Shown here: piece by piece, positions 42,839 through 54,946 of the stretch | Numbering within the stretch: position 1 is the stretch's first letter | Layout: each line of letters starts with the position of its first letter | Assembly: GCA_030411725.1 (NCBI GenBank) | Contig: MU839840.1 | Location: 682,001-746,000, forward strand | Direction of reading: 5' to 3' | Length of the DNA: 64,000 nucleotides | Origin: Echria macrotheca | Taxonomy: Eukaryota > Ascomycota > Sordariomycetes > Sordariales > Schizotheciaceae | The notes under the pieces: model-generated | The model's database searches: none | Seen by the model: the letters and a program-made list of their open reading frames with translations, nothing else | Told to the model about the DNA's origin: nothing | Translations under genes and position numbers: made by a program

Positions 42839-44903
42839 TTAGGTATGCTCCGTCACTGTCCACCGCCGCTTTGCAGAGCTGGTATCCCTAAGCCGGTCGG
42901 CATCGTCTGGCGCCTTTGGCCCGCCCCACAGCCCGGCGCTCCCCGCCTCCTCTTCCGACGACTCGTCCTTGGCCATGTCTGGCAGCGCGATTGGGGAGGG
43001 TGTCACGTCGTCCGGCGACTTTTCGGAAACAGGCAGATCAAAGTAGCCTTCCGCCTTAACCGGACGCGGCGTCTTGATCTGCGGTGTCAGGTCCACAGGC
43101 GCGAGCTTCTCGTGGCTAAAGTTAAGGAGCATGCCATCGTCGTCGTCGTCATCCTCGTCTTCAAAGAGGCTACCCTGTGTACCGATGGGCGACCACAACC
43201 CAACTGACGCTGTGCGTGCGAGGCTTGAAGGTTTGGTGGGGGCAAACGACGTCATGCCACTGCCGACTGTGATGCCGCCTTTGCTGCTACCGCTGCTAAT
43301 GCTATAAGGCAGCCTTGACGGTGCCTCGCTGCGGCCAAAGCCGCCCAACGCGGCGCTCATTGATGACCTACGTTCGTTGGATCCGTCGTGGAAGGTAAAG
43401 TTGCCCAGTGTTGAGGTAAGAGAGCTGGAGAACCGTGTCCTAGGTGCGTTCATACCGCTCGCTACGGATGGGGACCGCGTGGCAGCAGGCGTCGGGGGCG
43501 TGGACCGGAGATGGTCGGTATTCACAAAGATTTTAAGATCATAGAGCAGGTGCACTGGGACCGAGTCCTTTTTTGTTTCTGGTGAAGCCCATCCCCTGTG
43601 GTGCACGGCCTGCGAGGCATCGGGTATCTGCGACGCCGGTTTCCGGACCGCCATGGTGAGCGAGGCCATGGCGACCTCGGTAAGAACTGGCTGGTGGGTG
43701 ATGGCACCAATGAGCGCGTTGCAGCCGGCACCATGTGACACCATGATGACGATGGCTTCCGTCTCGATATCCTCGTCGTCGCCGCTGAGATCGCTCATGA
43801 CGTCGATGGATGGTTTCTTAGCCCGCGGGACTGTCTTGGTGACCATGTCTGTGGGATTCTCCGTCGTTGAATACCAGTCTACCAAGTGCTGGATCCCCTT
43901 ACGGAGCCTTTTGTGCATCTCGGTCCACTCCTCAGGATATGAGCCGCCATCTCCCCACTCGAGCGGCTTTTGCATAGAATCCCACTGATAGTCAATATCG
44001 ACACAGGCGTCCCGTGCGTGCGCCACGTATCCAGGAGGAATCGTATTATTGTTGTTAACAGCCCAGTGAGGGACGGGAGAGACGTATCCACTCGAATCAC
44101 TGGGTGCCGAGATCGACGCGTGCCGAGACGAGCTACCAAGGCTGCTTAGACTCCCTGTGCTCTGCAGCGAGCCCGCCAGGCTGGACATGGTGTCGAACGG
44201 GTCGGCATTGGTCGAGGTCGAACTAGTCCGGGTGGGGGTCCAGAGGTGGCCCTGCGAGTTGGAATGCGGGCGGGCGCTGAAATTTGGGTAGCTGTTGTAG
44301 TCTTCCCTCCGAAGCAGATCGGCCTTAGCGCCAGCGAGCATCATGACGGACTCCGGGGGTGTCGTGATCTTCTCAAAGTAGCCAGGGTTTAGCCATTCCC
44401 CAAGAAACGCGTCAAGACGCAACACGGACTTGCGGATGGGGATCGACTTAACTTCCGGAGTGTCTGGTATCGTGGGTCTTGAGCGCGGGCTCAGGACCGG
44501 TGGTGAAGGTGTTCTTCGTTCGGGCACGTCGGAGCCAAAGGGTGTCGAGTCCTGTGCTAGCCCGGCGCTGATTGCGATGGCGGTTTGTATGCATCGGAGG
44601 AAGGGGGAGCTGTGCAGGACAACCTTGTACCGCTTGCGTTTTCTCTCTGTCTGCGTGTTGGCTGCCTCCTCTTCTGCTATGCGCTCCCTAATAATTGATC
44701 CTATCCTAGCCCCCAGATTCTTTGCTTGCTGCCACCCGACATACGACAGCGGCGGATCGTAGGGTGTCGGAGATGTAAGATGCCATTGCTTGTCGGCGAC
44801 GTCGAGGCGGAGGCCGTGTCTGCGGGGGTTAGCCGGCGCTGGATATTCCTGGACGGTACTGTACTCGCCTGATAACGAACAGAAAGGCTGGTGGGTGCCC
44901 CAT
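42839..44903 (-). CDS. Large histidine-phosphatase (phosphoglycerate-mutase-like) protein
   Basis: Exon 1 is only 35 nt (44903-44869). The intron is 49 nt with a GC donor (AG|GCGAGT ... GGCTAACCCCCGCAG), and exon 2 is 44819-42839; the product is 671 aa. This join, and no GT-AG choice, makes MGHPPAFLFVIRHGLRLDVA with the catalytic RHG of the family at residues 12-14. It is followed by TSPTPYDPPLSYVGWQQAKNLGARI, VVLHSSPFLRCIQTA and the second catalytic histidine in IVIMVSHGAGCNALIGA. Long Ser/Thr/Pro-rich inserts lie between and after the catalytic blocks, with an acidic EDEDDDDDDG run near the C-terminus. Sordariomycete relatives share this form; the substrate is unknown. Naive reading without the GC intron gives a wrong, Ser/Lys-repetitive N-terminus. 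Confidence 0.85.
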
Positions 44904-44983
44904 TGTTTCGAGGACGAGGGCTTGACTTTTGAGGACGAGACCTTGACTTTCGAGTATGAGGCCTTCAATTTCGAGGACGAGAC
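44901..44983. repeat. 21-nt tandem repeat in the phosphatase leader
   Basis: Four units (44901, 44921, 44942, 44963) read CTTGACTTTYGAGGACGAGAC on the plus strand with changes. On the transcript strand they run into the ATG itself (last unit ends in ...CAATGG). Confidence 0.8.
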
Positions 44984-46001
44984 CTCTGCAAACACAATTG
45001 AGGATACCGAATGGAAGCGGTTTGCTCGTAGGGAAGATTGATCAAGAATCGAGTGGGAGGACCAGGATTAGTAGGGCGAGCTGGAGCTGGGAGTTCGTCG
45101 GGGGTCGACAGCAGCGGGCAGCTCGCTGATCGTTACCTGTCTCCGTACGAGGTGAGTCAAAAGCGTTAGGCAGGTGGTGGCCGAGGACGAGGTCAAGGAA
45201 GAAGTGTCGATGCGTCGTCGGTGCGGGCGTGACAGCAGCTCGCAGTTGCCCACTGACCCCAGCATGGACAGCAGCTGCCAGGCCCAAAGTGTTAGGGCGG
45301 TTGGGTTACTGGAGATGCAGTCGAGCAAAGCAAAAGCTCTCCGGTCTAGTGACGCGCAAACCCCATCGACGGGGCGACTCGGCACGCCTCTGCGATCTCT
45401 GCATCAAATAGCGCGAATCCGCCATCTTGTGCCCAGACGAACGGAGAGTCGAGACCTTTTTCTTCCGACTGTCGTCACTTCATGCCCCGTCACATGCAAT
45501 GCCCCGGATCCACTGATTGGCCGTGTGACCTGCGGGGCCGCGGGGTGGACGCGCCCCGCGAGACGAGCCGCGCCAACCTGGAGAGAGCTGGAGTCAGCCT
45601 CCGGCGTGACCTCCGCTGTAACCTAGCGGTTTGTCATGCGCCTCAGCATTGCTTCACATCCACGATTAGCAGCAGCATTGACAGCTCTCATAATATGCAG
45701 CCTCGGAAGGGGCCTCTGGATGAACACTGAAAGTTTAGATGGCAAGTGCAATGTCCATCCGAGTGAACGGATGAACGATGGTTACGGACCGTAGCTGGCT
45801 TGGTATTGTACAGGTACCTCCGGCAGTGCGAGCACTGCAAAGGCACCGACAGGGTCCGTGGTCAGGGTCCTGCTTACCTAACACCGATGCTGCCAATCAA
45901 TTTGTAATCCCTGGCATGGAACTGCTAAAGTGTCTGCTTCACCACCACGCTCAAACCGCGGCGACGCAACAACGCAACGAACCCGCCAACAGATGTGAAC
46001 A
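44984..46001. other. Divergent intergenic region, phosphatase / GPI8
   Basis: This is about 1 kb containing both promoters. Overlapping short frames (45042-45626) show no protein character. The GPI8 leader just upstream is unremarkable. Confidence 0.45.
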
Positions 46002-47174
46002 ATGAAGCTGTCAAGTGTGTTGCCGTTGCTGGCCGCGCTGGCGCCGGTGTCGGCCGAGCACACCAGCAACTGGGCGGTGCTCGTGTCGACGTCGCGCTTC
46101 TGGTTCAACTACCGACACCTCGCCAACGTTCTGTCCATCTACCGCACCGTCAAGCGCCTCGGCATCCCCGACTCCCAGATCATCCTCATGCTGCCCGACG
46201 ACATGGCCTGCAACCCGCGCAACGCCTTCCCCGGTACCGTCTACTCGAATGCCGACCGCGCCGTCGATCTGTACGGCGACAACATCGAGGTCGACTACCG
46301 CGGCTACGAGGTCACGGTCGAGAACTTTATCCGCTTGCTGACCGACCGCGTCGGCGACGAGATGCCGCGGAGCAAGCGCCTGCTGACGGACGACCGCAGC
46401 AACATCCTGGTGTACATGACGGGCCACGGCGGGAACGAGTTTCTCAAGTTTCAGGACGCCGAGGAGATTGGCGCATTCGATCTGGCCGACGCCTTCGAGC
46501 AGATGTGGGAGAAGAAGAGGTTGGTTTTCTGTCTGATCGGTGGCGCAAGCTGACCGTCTAGGTACCACGAGATTCTCTTCATGATCGATACCTGCCAAGC
46601 GAACACAATGTACAGCAAACTATATTCTCCCAACATCATCGCGACGGGCTCCTCGAAACTCGACCAGTCTTCGTACTCGCACCATGCCGACAACGACGTT
46701 GGTGTCGCCGTGATTGACCGGTTTACATACTACAACCTCGAATTCCTTGAGGCCGAGGTGCGCGACACGAGCAGCAAGAAGACGATTGGCGACCTGTTTG
46801 ACAGCTACTCGTACGAGAAGATCCATTCCAACGCGGGGGTCCGATACGATCTATTTCCGGGCGGCGCCGAGGCCGCACGCAGCCGGCTGCTCACAGATTT
46901 CTTCGGCAACGTACAAAATGTTGAGGTGGATGGGAGGAGGAACACTACGCTCGAGGAGGACCTGCTGTCGCTGAGCCGGACCATTGCGGCGCTCCGCCAA
47001 AAAGCTGACGAGGAAGAGCAGCGGAACACCACCAAGCCTGTTGTTCCGCAGAGGGCGCAGTTCGCGAAGCCATTGACGAACGAGAACTGGTGGGCCAAGA
47101 AGATTTACGGTGCTACTGCCCTGGCCGGCTGTGCATTGTTGTGGGGTTTAGGGTCTTATTTGGAAGGGAGGTGA
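46002..47174 (+). CDS. GPI8: GPI-anchor transamidase catalytic subunit
   Basis: Exons 46002-46519 and 46562-47174 (42-nt intron, GTTGGT ... GTCTAG) encode 376 aa. It has a signal peptide (MKLSSVLPLLAALAPVSA), then the C13 legumain-like protease domain: NWAVLVSTSRFWFNYRH, and the catalytic pair His142 in YMTGHGGNEF and Cys184 in FMIDTCQANTMY. The His-Cys spacing of 42 equals that of yeast Gpi8. It ends with a membrane helix (IYGATALAGCALLWGLGSYL) and a short tail. The enzyme cleaves the C-terminal signal of proteins in the ER and joins the new end to a GPI anchor. The intron is near the lower size limit, but its removal restores EKKRYHEILFMIDTCQA exactly. Confidence 0.96.
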
Positions 47175-47394
47175 CGGCTCATCAGAGGGGCAGGAACGCC
47201 GATAAGCTTTGTGCATCTAAAAGCGGGTAGACGGTGGTGGGGCATCCATATATTTCAACTTCAGCAACTCCAGCAGCCCGTGACTTGTGCTTGACACTTG
47301 TGATAAAATTTCTCTGGTAAACTTTCATCGCCTTTCCAGCCTTTTCTTGTTTGGCATTTGGTTTCCTGTGCATCCTTTCCTGTATTTTACAACC

Positions 47395-49918
47395 ATGAGC
47401 CAATCCCAGCCCAAGCAGAAGGTGCTTTTGATGGTGACTGCAATCGATGGAAAAGTACTAACAGAACCAGTTTCTCCCGCTTCGCGAGATTGTCCTCGCC
47501 TCTCGCCCGCTCGTCAAACGCGCCGTGACATTTTCTTGCGATGGGGAGCTCGCGGTGGCCGCCGATGACTCGGTGCATGTCTTTGTACCCGAATTACCAG
47601 ATTTGGCCGGGCGCAGGATACGAAAGGAGAGGGGCGAGGTCGACGAGGCATCATCCGAGGATGAAGACTACGGATTCGAGAAGAACTTCCACATCAACTT
47701 GAAGTCGCGCGCGCAGTACTCGGAAGGAAGCAGACATATGCCCGTGTCGTATCCGCCATTGGATCCCCGTGTCAATAAAGAGCTATTCGCCGCTGCTGGC
47801 CTTCCCTTTCCCTATGATGACGGCTTCGACGACAGAGGCGACGCGAAAGCCTCTGACTCTTCGGAGGACGAAGACGAAGATGATGCGCTCGGCGAAATCG
47901 ACAATAGACCGTTTGGGGCCGGCTATGGCCCCATTACCGGCGTGGGGAGCAGCATGAACCACGTCGTCCACATGGCGTGGTCACCGTCCGGCCTTGGCGT
48001 TAATCTCCGGCCCATCCTCGCCATCCTCACGTCGGCAGGCGTTGTAGCCATGTATGGGGACGGGGGACAGGCCTACGCCGTCCTTCCCCATGCTAATACT
48101 AATATGCTGCAACGGCGGGAGCTTAATTCGTGGGCTGTGCTCTGGGGTGTTGGTGAGCGGCTTTTGGTCCCGGGCCAGCAGGCCGAGGAGACCGAGAACA
48201 TACAGGGCATAGCCTGGGCAAGGGAGATTGCCCCCGGCCAAGCGTTACTGGCAACCATCAACGATGTCCGGGAGGTGGCCATCCTCAGCGTGCAGACCAT
48301 ACCGAAATACGACATTGCGGAGGGCAAGGACCACCTTGACTGGTTGGTTCATGAGGTGGTGCGGTTCAAGGCGGAGGGGCCGCACCCCAAGTTAGATGTA
48401 AGTCTCTGCATCGCATCTCTTTTGCTTGTTTCTGACGGCGGCAGTTTGTCGACCCGGATTATACCCCGTGCGGTACCTCGTTCGGCCTCAGCTGGAGCCC
48501 CTGGGTCTGCAATGGCGCCTCGGGAAGTTCCCTTTTGTCGTTCATTGACCGAAGCTATATTGGGTTCCGCCGCATAACACTCAAAGGGTCTTGGGTGAGG
48601 GGTGAGAAGCCGAGCATCGATGTCGACAGTTTTGACTGTGCTGGGACATGCGTCCATCTCTCGACCGATGCCTTTTTCCAGTTTGAGGATATGGTAGGTG
48701 TATTCCGGCCGCTTCAAGCCCTCAGGATTCAGGGACAGGGGCTAGCTGACCACCGTAGGTATGGACACAAGGCGACACCCCTACCTGTCGCGGTCTCCTG
48801 GCCACCCCATTCCGTTTGATGCCCATCGAGGTCGCGGTCTCACCTCTTGCCAGCGCACCAGAAGCAAGCTTCTCCTCGCCGCACACAACCGGGGACTGCT
48901 CCACTGTCTATCCCGACGGGATGGGTAATTCTCCATATAACCCAATAGTCGGTAAGCTTCAAATTCGCCAGTTGTTGCCCAGTGCTGATGAGTAGACTTT
49001 GTCATCCATCCCCCTGATCCTCTTCGTCGTAAAACGCCAGAGCCGCTATTCACGGCCATCCGTCTCTCCGCAACCACGACAAACATCTGGTACAAGACTA
49101 ACATTCCTGCGGTGCTCGATGCGGCTGAACCAATGCCACAGTGGGCAGAGGAGATCAAACAGAAGCTAGAGATTGCTTTGCCTGTCGAGCGCCTCCGACG
49201 GGGCTACCCAGACGATACCGATTCCGAGAGCGGCTTGGAAGAGGATGACATGGATTCCGACAGCGAGTTTCCCGATGACAACCCCCTCCCGCAGGGACCA
49301 GAGTTCCATCCGCACCGCTTCCGACTCCACGGGCTGGCCATCTCTCCGGGTGGCGGTGTCACAGCCGTGGTCGTGAGCGCGCACAACACACAACAGCCTG
49401 AACGAGGAGGATGGCACACGGTCCGATCGTCTGTGATTTTCGGCCACCGGCGTCGTCGTCGTCAGGACGAGGAACCAGGGCTACAGAGAGGAGACCTCAC
49501 GGTCGAGGCCCGTCTGTTCGAGTATCTGTACGGGGGTGGCCCGCCCGTCCCGGGCATCAATGCACCCGCCAAGTACGGGGTGCATTTCGCCAAGTGGGAA
49601 GAGCGGCGGGAGCGGGTACACGCCCTATTTCGCAATGCGCTGGAGAAGCAAACGTGTGATCTCTGCGGGAGCCGCATGACGCCGCCTGGTGACGGCAAGT
49701 TCCTCTCCTCGTGCGAGAAGGGCCATTTTTTTGGGACGTGCGGCACAAGCGGGCTGGCGGTGCAGATGCCGGGTGTTATGAGGAGTTGTGGAACTTGCGG
49801 GCTCAGGTCGATACGATCTACGGTGCTCATGAGCAAGGTGCCCGAGCGGGAGGAGGAGATTCGGAGGGAGATTGCGGACAACCGGTGCGGAGGCTGTGGT
49901 GGCAAGTTTTTGAACTAG
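47395..49918 (+). CDS. RNA polymerase III factor TFIIIC, 90-kDa-type subunit
   Basis: Five exons: 47395-47421 (or -47433), 47471-48397, 48445-48693, 48759-48951 and 48996-49918; about 772-776 aa. Introns 2-4 are 47, 65 and 44 nt and restore KLD-FVDPDYTPCGTSFGLSWSP, EDM-VWTQGDTPTCRGLL and IVD-FVIHPPDPL in turn. The N-terminus has the WD-like start RAVTFSCDGELAVAADDSVHVFVPE of the TFIIIC delta/GTF3C4 family. The C-terminus is a cysteine-rich zinc-finger region: CDLCGSRMTPPG, SSCEKGHFFGTCGTSG, SCGTCG and RCGGCGGKFLN. Acidic stretches (SSEDEDEDDA, DTDSESGLEEDDMDSDSE) interrupt it. The protein helps TFIIIC bind A/B boxes of tRNA genes and recruit TFIIIB. The first intron is ambiguous (49 or 37 nt; both in frame, with a TACTAAC branch). 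Confidence 0.88.
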
Positions 49919-52900
49919 CGCCTGAAAAAACGCATGCACGGCTAGCCACGTCGATAACCTTGATGCAGACTTGCTACAGCTTCAGTTGATCGTTTCAGGC
50001 AGGATTCAGGTAGCCTGACGGGCAGTGGGTTGAGAGTGCTGCTGGTGGTCGCCAGACTGATATCACATTACATTCATCCCTTTCGCGGTGAAACGCAGCC
50101 ATTCCCCTTGTCAGGCCCATAAATACCTCTCACTTACATAGTTTGGCCAAAGCGGTTGACAAAAAAACAGGGCCACGTTACCTCCTCGGCACCTATTCTG
50201 CCATTACATTTGCTAGCATCAAGATGTATCCTGCGGTACCTCCACCTGGGCATCTGACCATCCACTACTATCTGATGGGCGAGTGTTCTTTACCATGGAA
50301 TCACCGTCACCTGTCGAGTCTTCTTACGTGAATAAATTTACACTAGCCCTTAGTCGATTGCAGAGGTTATGTTACCACTTACTTTGGGTGGCCTGATGGA
50401 AGATGGTGGAACCTGTTAGGGGTCCTGTTACCCAGGAACTGCAAGAGGCAGTTTAGTTTGTGTGGCCTTTTTTTGGGGGGGCAACCTGATGGGGGTGTGT
50501 GGGTGAACTCATCCATAGATCTACCTATCTGAGCTATGGTGGTGATGCGTCAAAGGTGCAGGAAGGTGGAAAAGGCTGGAAGGTCCAGGATGGAAGATAT
50601 GGTGGTATGGGGCCTAAGGCACCCACCCCACAACACAACCACTTTGCATACACTAGGTAGTAAGTAGGTACCGTTGGGATTGGGTCCGGACACCGGACGG
50701 TACAATAGGTTTGCCACTCATGCGGCTAGGGGGGATGGGCTGCGTCTCATGCCAGTGTCTGCACTGTCCGGATTTTCGCCTCTCCCCGTCTCATCGCAAG
50801 ACACTCATGCAGCCCTACGGGCAGTGTGAGTCGCCAGTGCTGCTGGGCCTCGCTAGAGTAGACTGATGTCACTGTCTTTACACGTACGTACATTGCGTTG
50901 CTGTTCTGCATGCAGGATGCGGACGAGGCCATTCGGGGCCAGCCAAATCCAAATTGGTGCAGGATCCGTCCGTAAGATCCGTAGAAAGGTGTGGATACGG
51001 TAGGCAGTGAAATGATCCGGCCCGGTCAGGCTGACTAAATTTTTACACACACATGTACACGGGCACAACATAGGATACCCGTCTGAGAGAGTTTAGTCTT
51101 CCACAGTTTCTACGCATGCTCGCGGGGGCAACAAGGGAAACAAGGAAAACTCTGCGGCTTGGCGCTTGTGGGCGGTTTAGCTGCCGGAAGTAACTAGTTT
51201 TTCGAAAATAGAGAGGATGGTGTGTGTGAGTGGTTTTTCAAAAATAGAGAGAGGGCGTAAGACTGAGACGGAGAGCACATTTTAATTAATTATGTGGTCT
51301 CCCCGTATCCCGTAATTGGCAACAGTAGTTTCTTCGAGCATTTTTGTAGGGGCGCCGGGGAGGAGAAGAGCCCGGGGGGGGGGGGCGGAGTGTCGGGGTG
51401 TCGGGCTGTTTCGGGGATGTTCCGGCCGTTTCTGTATTTCTTTTTTCAGTTGCTATTCATATGCCAGACTAGAGTAGGTCCAGCTTGTGTCCTCACTACC
51501 TAGTCACGGCTTCCGACTGGAATCCGGGGGCCGGCCATCCATCGATCTGTGTATTGATCCTCTATCCCTGTGGGTTTTCCCAACAGCAGGGCCGGTTATA
51601 GGTGGGCCGGGATTTTACACTACTGCCCGTGCATAGTAGATGTCGAATTCGGATCCATGTGTCGTGCCTTGTTCTGTTCTCTTTATTCTAGAACTTTTCG
51701 GCACTTTGCCCGGCTATTATCAGGGCAGGACTTCTATTACGTGATTTCTCGGTATTTTATTGCGTAAATTTTTGCTATTGCGTGCTTGCTTGTGGCTCGT
51801 TTGGAGGGTTTGCTCGCTTTAGCGTGGTCTCGATGCTCTTCTTTTTTGGTTTTACAACACACTAGGACATGCCATACATGCTGGACACACTAGCCACGGA
51901 GTAGGATTCGGCCCGGTTGGGTGGTTTCCCATGCACTGAAGCAGGTGGCGTCGGCTTTGTGACTGAATTATCCATCCGGTGACTGTTTCGGAGGCCGTGA
52001 CGGACTTGGAGTACCAGAGAGCAATGCGTCTGCTTGGGATCTTGCTGGACTGAGAAGGGGAGAGGCAGGGCTGAGAAGATGTCGCGGCAAAGAACCCTGC
52101 GCTGGCTCGAATGATGATGAAAGCAGGGTAATTTTCAGGGCACGACTCCAATGGATGAAAGGGTCCAAGTAAGTGGTGGTATTCGACTAGAATAAGAAGC
52201 GTGAAGAGGAAGGAAACAGGTGAAGCCTGGATCCTGGAGCTAAGCTAATGGTGGTGGGCGGTGTGGGGCGCACAGACCACCTAAGGCCCTAAGTGGGTCA
52301 TGGACCGGCCGGGGCCGTGACAGTACCGGTAATGTTGATCTATGTTTTGTGCTTTTTCTATCGGTGAACTATGAAGAGAAAAAAAAAGACCAGAAAAAAA
52401 CAGAGCAAAACCCAAGAGGAAATGCACTTCGTTTTCTAATGCCAAGAAAAGCCAAATTACTCGCAGCTCAAGGGAGCTCAGGCGACAAGCGATGACCAGG
52501 AGCCGGCCGCGTCGTCCTCCACCACGTCAACCGCCCCAGGGATCCAAGCATGTCTAGCCGTCCTCCGCCACCTTTGAGCTCTCAATCTGCATACCCCAGA
52601 ACCTCCTGTCCAGCTCTCCACACCATCCTCCCGCCTCGCTTAATCTTGCCACTTTCCATGCAAGCATTCAAGTTCCTCGGCACTCGTCTCCTCGCCAGCC
52701 GTCCTCTGCCTCCTTACGGGGGGCGGAGGGATCCGAGGTACCGGAACCTGTGGACAGAAGGGAATTTGTGTGGTCGGAGGGGATCTTCGACGGATAGAGG
52801 GGTAGGGGATATCGGATTGTCAGTGCTGTCGCCAGCATCGCTTGCCAGGTGGCTCCTGTCCGTCTCGTCGCTCTGTCGTGCAAGTACCGCGCCGTCCTTC

Positions 52901-53204
52901 AATGGAAAAGTTCCAGGTGATGAAAAGTAAAAGTACCGGAAGAAACTCTCATCGAAAACTGTCGAGGCAAAAAAAATTCCAGTCCGGACCGGCGTTGCTG
53001 CACTCGAGAATATGAGCGAGCTAGGTCGGACTAATGACGGGCTTACGGCGTTGGTTAGTGTTGAGCCAGTTCAGTCCTTTGACGCCGATGGATCGACGAA
53101 ATGGATCTATCCAGCACCGTTCCGCGGCAGACGTCGATTGTACCAGACGCTGTCAATATGCTTTCCCGCGGTCGGCGCCGACTGGTCTCAACCCGAATCG
53201 GGGT
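49919..53204. other. Gene-poor stretch (3.3 kb)
   Basis: I see no gene here. Composition changes repeatedly. There is a run of 12 G at 51374-51385, several AGGTAGGTA-type short repeats, and frames that are short and overlap on both strands. Confidence 0.5.
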
Positions 53205-53528
53205 TCACGCCCCTCGCATCTCCCTTGACCGTGCCCGTGCCATATGCCTTTCCCGTTCAAGCTCTGCCACTCGGGCCTCCAATGGGATCAGGCGTTCTGC
53301 CAAAAGAGATTCGGCCTCGCGGTCGTCTAACTCCCTTCGAATTCTTCGAATTCTCCTTTGCTTAGCTCTTAGCTGCCTCCGTATCGTCCTGATATCTCCA
53401 ATCGTGCGATTAACAAATTCGAGGGCAGCCTCGTTAAGGGCCCTCTGGAAAGCCTCTTCAGGGCCGGCGGGCACAATTGATGAGCTGGCAGTATCGCCAG
53501 CACGGTTGTCGGAAACCGTCGCGGACAT
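53205..53528 (-). CDS. Possible small coiled-coil protein
   Basis: This is a single frame of 107 aa starting at the ATG at 53528 (MSATVSDNRAGDTASSS). After a short disordered part, GPEEAFQRALNEAALEFVNRTIGDIRTI leads into a charged helix with RRQLRAKQRRIRRIRRELDD and LIPLEARVAELERERHMAR. The heptad-like Leu/Ile/Ala spacing gives a convincing coiled coil. The frame is open 37 more codons upstream, without the same character. I do not recognise the family. It is the only protein-like frame in a gene-poor region, so it may be a genuine lineage-specific gene or a remnant of a larger one; Arg-rich helices can also arise by chance from GC-rich repeats. Confidence 0.45.
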   Translation of the reverse strand: MSATVSDNRAGDTASSSIVPAGPEEAFQRALNEAALEFVNRTIGDIRTIRRQLRAKQRRIRRIRRELDDREAESLLAERLIPLEARVAELERERHMARARSREMRGA

Positions 53529-54946
53529 GGTAGAGGGCGGATACAGAGCTAAAACAAATAAAGGGAGAGCGTGAATGATCGTGTTGTTATCGGGGTAGGT
53601 TTGGAAGTTCTCGGACGGAGTGGAGACGAAGATGTGCAAAGTGTCGTGGTTGGTACTTTAAGATGAGAAAGGAAGGCGAAAGAAGGGTATTTGAGGAAAA
53701 GTTAGAGAAAGTAAGAGTTGGAATTTTGACGGGCTCCGAGCGGTGCCCTTGTTGCGTTCACGACGTTCCGGAGTCGTCGGGGAGTGTGCGGGCATGCCGA
53801 GGAGGCCGACCGTCGACGGTACGGTATTCTAAGGTAGGGAAACGAAAAGACCCAGCTTGTGGCGAGACCTAGCGGATTGCGCTAGCCAGCATTTGATGGG
53901 TAAAACTTGCTGATTTCAATAGGTACTCAACCGGAATGCTCACCGGCCGAGCTTCACATCATGCTGCCAGTACCATGCGAGACCGATCGCAGCGTGCAAT
54001 CGCCCACTCCCTGTATGCCCTTTCCATTTCCTTCCAATCCCCCCCTCTGCGCGGCTTCCGTCCAGTCATTATGATGTGCTCCCTGATCGGGGACATGACT
54101 GTTCGGACCGCGACTCAGCGGGCTCCCGACGACAGGCGGCGATGGGCTTCCACACAGGCTTGCTGGCCGAGAGCACCTCTACCTCCAAGCCCGTACGCTT
54201 CACATACCTAATCCATGCGTTTACGACCCCTTGAATAGGATAAAAATGAGACACACTGCAATTCGCGCGATCAGAATGTTTAACTGTGTCTATGGGCTTG
54301 TTCCGGCGACCCCATGCACAATTCACCTCGAAAGAGCTCTGGGGATGAGAGACAAAGCATATTTTCTTTCAAGAATGCGTCAGAGTGGTCATTTCTAGAT
54401 ATTTTTGACTGGCTTGCGCGAGAACCTTTATCTACCCCTTTTCGTTATGGACCAGGAGAACGTCGTGGGAGGTGTTAGAGCCAGGCAGGAGCACCCAGTC
54501 AAGATGGAAGGCGCGCAAGGACCCAGGCACCTGTGTTTAGCCAGCCCTCAGGGCCCATCCTCCTCTTCCACAAGACAAGCATTTTTAGCACCAGTCTCTC
54601 AGATGCTTCGAGAGATAGCCCCAAACTTTTTGAACGTCTCCTATACGCGCTGGACCCCTGATCAGGATTATGGGCATAAAATTGCAGCATTTGGGTCTAG
54701 ACGCATCCCTGGAACACGCTCTGGATATTTAAACCGCTGATTGGTGAAAAGGTGGTTGGTGGCGCAAAGTATTGGTGACGCTTCGGGCCTAGGAGGGGCG
54801 GCTGAAGAGGCGATCATTAGAGCGACCGCGCTCGATTTCCCCGCGTAGCCCACGTGCGCTTCTTTCTGGAGTTGGCTTTTATCTCTGCGATGCGCCATTA
54901 TTCCTGTCGTCTCTCCCGAGGAGCCTGTCCGTAAAATCGCGGCGTT
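53529..54946. other. Intergenic stretch
   Basis: This is the upstream flanks of the small coiled-coil frame (-) and the KRE9-like gene (+). No other feature is supported. Confidence 0.4.

Noticed and set aside
51374..51385. 12-G run as a possible quadruplex
   Set aside because: It is a single homopolymer without a series of G-tracts in a defined pattern; not enough to claim structure or function.
53195..53215. GGTTCACGCCC resembling a tRNA B box
   Set aside because: No A box, acceptor stem or anticodon arm fits around it.
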